Position numbers and translations under genes: made by a program. DNA of 27,187 nucleotides from Thiomicrorhabdus sp. Lineage in GTDB: Bacteria; Pseudomonadota; Gammaproteobacteria; Thiomicrospirales; Thiomicrospiraceae. Below the pieces are notes generated by a model. It was not told the DNA's origin. It searched no databases and saw only the letters and a program-made list of their open reading frames with translations. Every line of letters starts with the position of its first letter. The stretch's first letter is position 1. Below are positions 1-6,868 of this stretch, in pieces. The stretch lies in the NCBI GenBank assembly GCA_021648185.1, contig JAKITH010000002.1, positions 1 to 27,187 on the forward strand, given 5' to 3'.

Positions 1-86
1 TAAATAGGCACTAACTATTTTGAAACACCCTTAGTAATGGGATATAGACGGGAGCCTGAACCCCCAGCTAAAATAATTCCTTTCAT
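1..86 (-). pseudogene. rmlA: 5' end of rmlA (glucose-1-phosphate thymidylyltransferase) with a premature amber stop
   Basis: Read on the minus strand from ATG at 86, the translation begins MKGIILAGGSGSRLYPITK and continues GVSK, then TAG, then LVPI up to the window edge. This is the nucleotide-binding N-terminus of RmlA/RfbA, whose family consensus continues GVSKQLLPIYDKP. RmlA makes dTDP-glucose from dTTP and glucose-1-phosphate, the first step to dTDP-rhamnose and related sugars. The stop (15-17) replaces the conserved Gln codon; CAG to TAG is one transition. Reading continues correctly after it, so this is a nonsense change and not a frameshift. An AAGG lies 9 bases before the ATG. TAG ends intact genes in this window (at 6869 and 20285), so general amber readthrough is unlikely. 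Either the gene is inactive, or a sequence error is present. The rest of the gene lies outside the window. Confidence 0.8.
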
Positions 87-438
87 AAAACTTGCCTTTT
101 AAATAAACCTGAATCCGAATCATAAGTGCAACGGATGCTAAAGAACATGCATGCTCATGCTCTACAAAGGTATCAGCTTGTGAGACTCTAAAGTAAGCCC
201 GCTATTGTAGCGCCATAAGTATTTAATTGCTTGAGTTTTACCCCCCCCTACCGACACAAAAAACAAAAATAACCTGCTGCCTTCATCAAAATAAGCCTAT
301 CACGCCCTTAAAAGGGTAACGTCCCCTTTAAAAAGAAAAAAAAAGGAGAGGGGGAAGGAAATTTTAGGCAAAAAAAAACCCGCCGTGAGGCGAGTTTTTT
401 ATGCTAAACAAATGTTTAGCGGGTTATAGCAATAACGA
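87..438. other. Intergenic region between the rmlA start and the S-layer gene end
   Basis: No coding region is convincing here. The stretch holds the presumed leader of rmlA, a run of eight C at 241-248, the S-layer gene terminator at 370-395 and a second short inverted repeat at 403-420 (GCTAAACA, AA, TGTTTAGC). A TACAAT-like hexamer on the minus strand (209-204) could be a -10 for rmlA, but I find no matching -35, so I do not call a promoter. Confidence 0.5.
370..395 (-). terminator. Rho-independent terminator of the S-layer gene
   Basis: On the minus strand ACTCGCC, loop TCAC and GGCGGGT form a 7-bp stem followed by nine T. One pair is a G-U wobble when transcribed on the minus strand but would be a C-A mismatch on the plus strand, so the hairpin serves the minus-strand S-layer transcript, whose stop codon is about 45 bases upstream. 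Confidence 0.85.
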
Positions 439-3400
439 TTAAGCAATCACTACCGTTGTTGCATCAATCGATCCACCAAAGTCAATCGAACCTAACAGCG
501 TTGCCGCTGTAAAATCACTTGATCCTACATTACTAGAAACCATTTCAAATACTTTGTACTCACCAAGGTTAGTCACGTTTTCAACAAATACAATAGAATT
601 CGCCGAAGTACCAACTGTACCACCTTCCTGGCTAGAGTTTAACGTTGCATCTCCAATACTAGCGTAACCTTGAGTATTGTTTTGAACCGCACTCAAGAAG
701 TTCGTACCCGTCAAACCTGCCCATGTATCTGTTGCTGTAAACGTAGCACCAGTAATAATCGCAAAATCATTCGCATTAACGGTAGCTGAAGCACCACTAA
801 ATACACCGGTAAGCGCATCTATTTGAGATGTTGTACTACCACTTGCAGAAAGAACATTGTTCAAATGCGTGGTAAAGTCAAGAATGTCAAACCCTGTTGT
901 AGCACTATCATCGTTAAAGTTAAACACTGTATCATTACCAAACTCACCATCAAATACTAATACTTCGTTTGAAGTTGCATCGGTACTTAGTACGATAACA
1001 TCGTCACCTGTACCAGCTTCAATAATGTTGTTGTTTTCAAAGGTACTGGCTATTCCAACAGATGAAATCGCTGGAGTGCCATAACCTGGCTCAGCTAAAA
1101 CATTCGTCGCTGCCGCATTTAGATCAGCTTGTACAATAGCTGGGATCGTTGAATTCCCAGCCATAAGCTCCCAAGCAGAATCTAATCCTGCTTGTTCTGC
1201 TAGCGTAAGGCCTGCTAGGCTTGCTGGCGTAATAGCAAAGTTTAAATCATCTAGAGCAAACACACCGTCCACTAGCGAGTCAATCACTAACGTATCGGCT
1301 GGACCATCTTGTGCAATTAATAATTTGCTTAGTACGGCATCGTTATTAATGGCGTCTTTAATGGCTTGGTTTACTTCGGCCTGAGAACCTAGGTAGTTAA
1401 ACGTTGGAATGATCACTGAAGATTCAAACCCGTTTGTTGATGCCACTGCTGCACCTGCAACACCCGTTACACCCTGCGCTGTTGTTGTAGCACCCGAGTA
1501 AGTAACCGTTAAGGTTGCTTTATACAATAACTGATCCACTAATGGTTCAGAAACGATGTCCACAGGATCCAGACCAAGTGAAAATGAAGTTGCATTTACA
1601 ATCCACTGTGCATGATCACCAAGGGTAAGGCCAGCGTTATCGGTGTAAATGGTGTCGTTACCCGCACCCGTAGTAATGTCAAAAGAACCACCACCCGTTG
1701 TATTAACAGTATCATCGCCTGTACCAGCGGTAATTTTGATGTTACTTTTGCTAAAACCTAAATCGTTATTGTCTACATACGCTTCGTGGTTTGCAAACCA
1801 AGGCGTTCCTGTAGACGCTGCAAGTGAAGTCGTCGCCACCGCACCAGGAACAGGAGTAATATCAACTACCGAGAACGTGATCATGTCATCGCCCGCACCA
1901 CCGGTTACTTCTAGTTTAAAGTCTTCACGTGTTACGGTACCTTGATCCACTAGGTTGTCCGCAGAAACCGTTAGGGTTAATGAATCGTCACCCTGACCTA
2001 AATCGTAACTGAATTCACGATCTACTACCGTTGCATAGTCTACAGGATCACTATTATCATCTGTGTGATCTGCTGCGGTATCGGTTAAATCTAAGTACTT
2101 ATCTGTAACCGCACCCGAAAGACTCGCCGTTAGGGTTACATCACCTACCATCGCTGCGGCATCAAATACACGTACATCGTTTAGTTTGTCCAGTTGCAAA
2201 GAACCGTTTCCTGCAGCATTGTAATCATCAATGTTGACAACATTAACCACTTCTAACGTATCGTTCGTTGACTGCATTGAATCTAACCAAGAATTACGAT
2301 CCACTTCTACATTAAACTGCTCAATTCCTTGGCTGTCTGAGTTATCACCCGTTGACATATTACCTGCTAAGAAATCACCTGCTTTAGAACCACGACCTAC
2401 CCAGTCAAGCACGATATCTGTTTGTGTTAGGAAAGGCTCAAGTTCAGGAATTTCATTGGTAATACTTGTGTGAATATTGGTATCTGCAGGTAAAACAGCT
2501 CCACCCGTTGTCCAACCTTCACCACTCAAGGTTTCTGAACCCGTGTTTGTTAGCACAATCGTTGTTCCTGTGTATAAAATACCGTTATCCGAGTTAAACT
2601 TGTCAAACTCTACGCCCAACGAAGCGGTTACCGTACCATACCCCTGAGCGACTAAAGACGCATTTAAACCGTCAACCAAGTCTTGGTAAGTTGTCTGAAT
2701 AGGGTCTGGCGCCACAATAGAAACATCAACACCATCAATCTTAATAACAACACCAACGTATGGGTTTTCGTCTAACGGGCCGTTACCTAATGCCATTGAA
2801 TCAAGATCCAAAAGTTCTAAAAACAACTGTGCACCAGCTGCTTCAGCCGTAGGCTTGGTAATATAAGTAGGTGAGAAAAACACTGCGTAATCCACATCAC
2901 CAGGATCAGCTGCTTGCCAACCAATTTTAGTTTCGTGCGAGTTATAACGAACGTCTTCAATCACTAAATCGGCACGGCTATTGGTACTCCAAAACTCCTT
3001 GGTACCCTCCATGAATTGAGCATCAATTGTATTGTTAGCGCCATCAAACTCTGGACCAAACTCATTGCCGTATGTTGTCTCTTCAACTTCGTTTGTTCCG
3101 CTTGCCAAACCATTAGCTTGCGACTGAACGTAAAGCTTTTCAATGCTCACTGTTTCAGGTGCAATCGCAAACGGAGTCTCTGCAAGCACTACGTTTAGAG
3201 TATCAACACCTGCACCACCATCAATAAAATCACCAGACTGTAACGTGTTTGTGTCAGCTGATAAGAACGCTTTAATTACGTTGTCTGCTGAGCTACCAAA
3301 TACATTGTCTTGCTCAACGGTTAAGCTGGCGTATGCACCAATTTCAGTATCCGCTGTTATGTCATTCATTTGAGCCATCAAGACATCTAGGTCTTTTACG

Positions 3401-3834
3401 TTTGCACCGTTACCTGCGGTAAAGGCGTTAGCGATGGCTATTTTATTATCCATTACAGCCTGTACACCAGATAAACCAGCAGTAGATTCGATAAGACCCA
3501 ATGCCGTCACATAAACTTCGGCTATTTTTGCAGCGCTAGGGCTTGTACCGAGCTGACCGCTTATCCAAGCGGTTGCATCGCTCATAGTAAAACCACTGCC
3601 CGTCAAAGTCGTGCTATTAACCGATAAGTTTTCTAACATTGCGGCGGCTACGTTGCCAGTGTAAAGCGCGGCAAATGCTGGCTGAGTAGACAATGCAGCG
3701 GCCGTAGCGCTCATGCTTGCGTTATTTGAGATATAAAGCTCTTCCAAAAAGGTTTTATAGCCACCTGGTGCTGCGCCAAACATGGTTATGGCTAGCTCTG
3801 TCACTTCGTTTTTTTGTGCTGAAGTAAGTATCAT
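439..3834 (-). CDS. S-layer-like RTX-type surface protein, type I secretion substrate
   Basis: This 1131-residue protein is rich in Gly, Asp, Thr, Ala and Asn and contains no Cys. Residues 1-145 form an Ala-rich helical N-terminal domain of the kind seen in bacterial S-layer and calcium-binding repeat proteins. From about 175 on come beta-strand repeats with glycine-aspartate motifs such as GGAGVDTL, GGAGDDMITF, GTGDDTV, GAGNDTI and GTGDDVI, the RTX-like calcium-binding signature. There is no N-terminal signal peptide, and the C-terminus ends in hydrophobic residues (TTVVIA), as expected for an uncleaved C-terminal type I secretion signal. The genes for a PrtD/HlyD/TolC exporter and a SapC-family protein lie in the same locus. 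AGGAG sits 9 bases before the ATG. The gene is monocistronic, with its own promoter and terminator, which fits a very abundant protein. I infer the S-layer role; an RTX adhesin is the main alternative. Confidence 0.85.
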   Translation of the reverse strand: MILTSAQKNEVTELAITMFGAAPGGYKTFLEELYISNNASMSATAAALSTQPAFAALYTGNVAAAMLENLSVNSTTLTGSGFTMSDATAWISGQLGTSPSAAKIAEVYVTALGLIESTAGLSGVQAVMDNKIAIANAFTAGNGANVKDLDVLMAQMNDITADTEIGAYASLTVEQDNVFGSSADNVIKAFLSADTNTLQSGDFIDGGAGVDTLNVVLAETPFAIAPETVSIEKLYVQSQANGLASGTNEVEETTYGNEFGPEFDGANNTIDAQFMEGTKEFWSTNSRADLVIEDVRYNSHETKIGWQAADPGDVDYAVFFSPTYITKPTAEAAGAQLFLELLDLDSMALGNGPLDENPYVGVVIKIDGVDVSIVAPDPIQTTYQDLVDGLNASLVAQGYGTVTASLGVEFDKFNSDNGILYTGTTIVLTNTGSETLSGEGWTTGGAVLPADTNIHTSITNEIPELEPFLTQTDIVLDWVGRGSKAGDFLAGNMSTGDNSDSQGIEQFNVEVDRNSWLDSMQSTNDTLEVVNVVNIDDYNAAGNGSLQLDKLNDVRVFDAAAMVGDVTLTASLSGAVTDKYLDLTDTAADHTDDNSDPVDYATVVDREFSYDLGQGDDSLTLTVSADNLVDQGTVTREDFKLEVTGGAGDDMITFSVVDITPVPGAVATTSLAASTGTPWFANHEAYVDNNDLGFSKSNIKITAGTGDDTVNTTGGGSFDITTGAGNDTIYTDNAGLTLGDHAQWIVNATSFSLGLDPVDIVSEPLVDQLLYKATLTVTYSGATTTAQGVTGVAGAAVASTNGFESSVIIPTFNYLGSQAEVNQAIKDAINNDAVLSKLLIAQDGPADTLVIDSLVDGVFALDDLNFAITPASLAGLTLAEQAGLDSAWELMAGNSTIPAIVQADLNAAATNVLAEPGYGTPAISSVGIASTFENNNIIEAGTGDDVIVLSTDATSNEVLVFDGEFGNDTVFNFNDDSATTGFDILDFTTHLNNVLSASGSTTSQIDALTGVFSGASATVNANDFAIITGATFTATDTWAGLTGTNFLSAVQNNTQGYASIGDATLNSSQEGGTVGTSANSIVFVENVTNLGEYKVFEMVSSNVGSSDFTAATLLGSIDFGGSIDATTVVIA

Positions 3835-3871
3835 TCTTGTTAACTCCTAGTTTAGTTATTCTATAAATAGA

Positions 3872-3891
3872 CCGTTTAATTATTAAAACGG
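3872..3891 (-). repeat. Inverted repeat in the S-layer mRNA leader
   Basis: CCGTTT and AAACGG, 8 bases apart, lie within the predicted 5' untranslated leader (about 75 bases) of the S-layer gene. A hairpin here could stabilise the message or mark a regulator site; the sequence alone does not say which. Confidence 0.4.
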
Positions 3892-3918
3892 CTATCAAGG
3901 TTCTTGCTTTCGAAATGG

Positions 3919-3962
3919 ATTATACACATCTTGTTTAAAATTAATGTGACGGGGGTCACATT
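3919..3962 (-). promoter_or_regulatory. S-layer promoter with class II-type CRP site
   Basis: A perfect TATAAT (-10) reads on the minus strand at 3924-3919. No good -35 is present; in its place lies the perfect palindrome AATGTGACGGGGGTCACATT (3943-3962), which contains TGTGA-N6-TCACA, the E. coli CRP consensus. If transcription starts 7-8 bases after the -10 (3912-3911), the palindrome centre falls at -40.5 to -41.5, the standard class II activator position. The Crp-family protein at 20649-21329 keeps the residues that read TGTGA. An FNR-type protein would prefer TTGAT half-sites, so CRP is the better fit. Confidence 0.8.
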
Positions 3963-3973
3963 GTTGTATTTTT

Positions 3974-5155
3974 TTACCATTTTATTTGCATTGACAGCTC
4001 TATTTGCCAAAAATCCCAGTTAAATAGTTGGATATTACTCTCTTGCTTAACGTAATTTAAGGTCAAGCTAGGGGTTAATGCATTTAAATCTAGGTAACGC
4101 CATTTTAAATAACTATTTAAGTTTAGCAAATCTCTTTTGGCATTTCTTTCAAGCAGTTGGCTGTACTTTTTCACATCTTGCGTTAAGCTTAGGCGCATGC
4201 CATAACCCAGCTCGTGCGTTGCCCAAGTACTGGTTACCCCTAAAGCGGCTTGCCATAGCCATTGATTGCCCCCTGCTCGCTCTTTTACCTCTATATTGCC
4301 TCCTAGGCCAATAATAGGCTGAACATGGGTATGTTCTCCTAGGGGTATTTTAGAAAAAAAGTGCTGTACCTCAATTAAGGTACCTTCTAATACAGGGGCA
4401 TTGGCGTAAAAGGTTCGTCCTAAACGCAACCGATTGAGCGCCCCATTGTCTTGCGCCCATAACCCGTCTATTTGTGCAAAACCGTAAGCGTTGCTGTTGT
4501 GACGGTCACTGCCTTGGCGCTCTAAGTATTCCTGGGTGTGCTGATAAGAGACACTGAATGCTTTTTGTTGAAAAAATACACCGTAACGTAGCCCCGTAGA
4601 TAAACGATTGGGCGCATTGGTTCGGTCAAAGCGCTGAAACGAGGCATTAAATTGGTATTCATCTTGTCTTTTTTGATGGGGCATGTTCCGCTTATGCGTC
4701 AAGACTAAGCCTAAATTTTGAGTGGCGGAGGGCTTTGCTTTGTTAGGGTTTGTTAAGCGCAACGACACGCCATTAAAATTGAGGTCAATTTGATCGTAAT
4801 CGGCCGCAAACTCTGGGTTGGAGTGGTAACCCACCCCAAACGTGAGAGCGGCTTGAGAGAGGGATTGAGGGGGGGATATTTGTGCAATGGGCTTTTCAAT
4901 TGATTGACAAAGCAGAATCGCGTGCTCAAAGGCTCGAACCAACGCGGGATTGTTTGGCGATTGAAATAGCTTGGCCTCTAACCCACTAATGAGTTCACCG
5001 CAATCGAGTGACTTATTATTAGGTGCGCCAGCACTTACTTGGCTTTGCTGTGCAAGTGATTGAAATGCAATGCCCCAAAGCACGCTGCACAATAGCGTTG
5101 GCAAAACAGATTTGAATCGCACGTTAATGATAAGACTTTTTAAAGACGATGCCAT
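3974..5155 (-). CDS. Outer-membrane beta-barrel protein, function unknown
   Basis: From the ATG at 5155 the protein has 394 residues. It starts with a basic then hydrophobic stretch and a likely signal-peptidase site after AFQSLA. After a short helical section it becomes a series of alternating polar/hydrophobic strands rich in aromatic residues and ends in Trp, as expected of an outer-membrane barrel (last residues ELSMQIKW). A strand near the barrel start reads GVGYHSNPEF, similar to the GYDSNP motif in barrels of the Slam/DUF560 kind, but there are no clear TPRs, so I do not assign that family. A TTG at 5212 would add 19 residues. It follows the FecR-domain gene by a short gap and is probably the last gene of the operon. 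A role in surface assembly or anchoring is possible but is inferred only from context. Confidence 0.6.
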   Translation of the reverse strand: MASSLKSLIINVRFKSVLPTLLCSVLWGIAFQSLAQQSQVSAGAPNNKSLDCGELISGLEAKLFQSPNNPALVRAFEHAILLCQSIEKPIAQISPPQSLSQAALTFGVGYHSNPEFAADYDQIDLNFNGVSLRLTNPNKAKPSATQNLGLVLTHKRNMPHQKRQDEYQFNASFQRFDRTNAPNRLSTGLRYGVFFQQKAFSVSYQHTQEYLERQGSDRHNSNAYGFAQIDGLWAQDNGALNRLRLGRTFYANAPVLEGTLIEVQHFFSKIPLGEHTHVQPIIGLGGNIEVKERAGGNQWLWQAALGVTSTWATHELGYGMRLSLTQDVKKYSQLLERNAKRDLLNLNSYLKWRYLDLNALTPSLTLNYVKQESNIQLFNWDFWQIELSMQIKW

Positions 5156-5263
5156 TAATATCACAATAACAGCAGGCCAACGGTTTTGTTTTTTAGGGAT
5201 AGTGGTTATCAAGTTATGTTATCAATCTAAAAATGTATTGAATTAGCTTTTGGTAAATGTAAA

Positions 5264-5292
5264 CCGCCATAAACCATAATAAATTATGGCGG
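5264..5292 (-). terminator. Hairpin over the stop codon of the FecR gene
   Basis: CCGCCATAA and TTATGGCGG form a perfect 9-bp stem around an 11-base loop. The first arm (minus strand) contains the last two Pro codons and the TAA of the FecR-domain gene. Only TTT follows, so termination is likely to be partial. It may instead be an mRNA processing or stability element that sets the ratio of the FecR protein to the downstream barrel protein. Confidence 0.45.
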
Positions 5293-6828
5293 ATTATTGG
5301 CGTCCCACAAAGTATCTGCGTGCAAAACACCACGCTCTACGGGTGTTTGTAGACGATAACCGACCTGTGAGCCATCATTTGAAATGGCGCCTTCGCCAAT
5401 TCGACCGGCGGCATTGTTGTTTGCAAAAATGCCGTCGGGTCGCGTTAAGTTATGCGATGCGGTATAGACGACTTTGCGCATATTAGTAGGTTCAATGGTC
5501 ATTTGGGTGAAGAGTACTTTTTGGTCAAAATCGATATTCATACTCCCAGAGGTAACTTCTGCTGATGTCACTTGACCTCCGCTCATTACGTAGGCATGAG
5601 AGCCAGCCAAACTGTAATTTATGCGCCCAGCAGGGGGACGATAAGTACCTTCTGTTCGCCACAACGCACCCTCTCTACCCCCCACGGTGATATTTCGCCC
5701 TTGCTTTGCTTGCTCGTAGGGTAAGGCAATGCCGTCTGCATAAGGGCTCCAGGTTCCAAATACGAGGTCGGCGGTTTGTTTTATCACGGGCATGGGCTGT
5801 AATATGGGTAGACCGTCTTCAATTAAGCGCTCTTCCATGCGAATATTGGCTTGTTGAATAAATTGTGCGATTAAGTCGTCATTGTCTTTTAATACCGGCA
5901 TTTCGGCTTGCATTAAGTTACGGGGCAATGCTTGCGGTTCAGCGGGATTTTCTTCAGTAATATTTTCGGTAACGTTATCTTCCGTGTTGCCTTCAACCCG
6001 ATGCTCCCCTTCGCTACTCTCTTGCTCCTCGGCGGGTTCATTCTCCACACTTACTTCAGATGCTTGAACTTGTGGCGAATAGACTTGCAAACTTGCGGTC
6101 ACTGGCTGGGGCATTTGCTCGGATAATATGCGAAGCATGTAGGTGTCGTACTCGGTTAACAAGGCAGTAAACGAGGTGTGGCATTCTCCAAACCCTTGAG
6201 CCGTACACCCTTCTATAAATGGGGAGACACTAATGGCGCCCTGCATAACTTGCACTAGACTCGTACCATTTTGCACGCTGGCAATGTAGTCAGTGCCACG
6301 AATTCCAATGGCGGCAACGGGGGTATTGAGGCGATATTGTGTTGGATTGGCTTTACCCGCTTTACCAGACACTTTACGTACTTGCCCTTTTAGTAAGGTA
6401 AATTTTAGGCAGGGCTCTCCCTGTTCGGCCTTGCCTTGATAGCAGTCAATTTTTAGGTGACTTTGCGGACGAATGGAGATAAGGGCATCATCGGCCATTT
6501 TAACGTGTATAAAACTGTTTTTTCCGGTAATGAGGGAATCGTTTTCATAAAGAGACAGCCCGATACTGGCGGCCATTTGTTGATTTTGACGTTTGATATA
6601 TACCTGTTGACCAATTACAAATTGAATGTGACCAATTGCCGTTTGCGTACTGTCTTTTTCTACCGGCGTTGCGGCATAAACAAAACTGGCCATTATTGAT
6701 ATAAAAAACAACGATACACATAAAATAAACCAACGAACGAATGAATGAATCATGGGACTTATTGGGTTTATTTTTTGTTGTAATGCGAACTTTAGCGAAT
6801 TCAACTCTGGCTTTTGATTGACGTACAT
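5284..6828 (-). CDS. FecR-domain periplasmic protein
   Basis: The 514-residue protein has a long N-terminal stretch and then a signal peptide or membrane anchor at about 32-52 (FILCVSLFFISIMASF, cleavage likely near YAA). A FecR domain follows (about 60-205), with the typical pattern of a hydrophobic strand, charged region, RLNTPVAAIGIRGTDY and a VQVMQGAISV ending. The middle (about 240-300) is Glu-rich and low in complexity, and the C-terminal part (340-514) has no family I recognise. GGAG lies 7 bases before the chosen ATG, supporting this start over the later ATG at codon 26. FecR domains in this context, without a sigma factor or TonB receptor, are common in periplasmic proteins paired with outer-membrane barrels; the next gene encodes one. 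I see no ECF sigma factor nearby, so classical FecIRA signalling is unlikely. Confidence 0.8.
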   Translation of the reverse strand: MYVNQKPELNSLKFALQQKINPISPMIHSFVRWFILCVSLFFISIMASFVYAATPVEKDSTQTAIGHIQFVIGQQVYIKRQNQQMAASIGLSLYENDSLITGKNSFIHVKMADDALISIRPQSHLKIDCYQGKAEQGEPCLKFTLLKGQVRKVSGKAGKANPTQYRLNTPVAAIGIRGTDYIASVQNGTSLVQVMQGAISVSPFIEGCTAQGFGECHTSFTALLTEYDTYMLRILSEQMPQPVTASLQVYSPQVQASEVSVENEPAEEQESSEGEHRVEGNTEDNVTENITEENPAEPQALPRNLMQAEMPVLKDNDDLIAQFIQQANIRMEERLIEDGLPILQPMPVIKQTADLVFGTWSPYADGIALPYEQAKQGRNITVGGREGALWRTEGTYRPPAGRINYSLAGSHAYVMSGGQVTSAEVTSGSMNIDFDQKVLFTQMTIEPTNMRKVVYTASHNLTRPDGIFANNNAAGRIGEGAISNDGSQVGYRLQTPVERGVLHADTLWDANNPP

Positions 6829-6868
6829 ATCAAAACTCCAACTTTTTTAAAATAGACCCCAAATTATA

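Noticed and set aside
1..86. Amber codon reassignment or suppression in rmlA
   Set aside because: TAG is the natural stop of the large glycosyltransferase gene (6869) and of the small gene at 20285, so general recoding is unlikely.
204..209. TACAAT as the -10 of an rmlA promoter (minus strand)
   Set aside because: No acceptable -35 lies at 16-18 bases, so the match is probably chance.
857..3373. Several plus-strand open frames of 60-98 residues opposite the S-layer gene
   Set aside because: They mirror the repetitive Gly/Asp/Thr codons of the large minus-strand gene, have no ribosome sites of note and give low-complexity Ser/Val/Pro-rich products.
5284..6828. Classical FecR iron-signalling regulator
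   Set aside because: No sigma factor or TonB-dependent receptor lies nearby, and the long C-terminal part is unlike FecR of that system.
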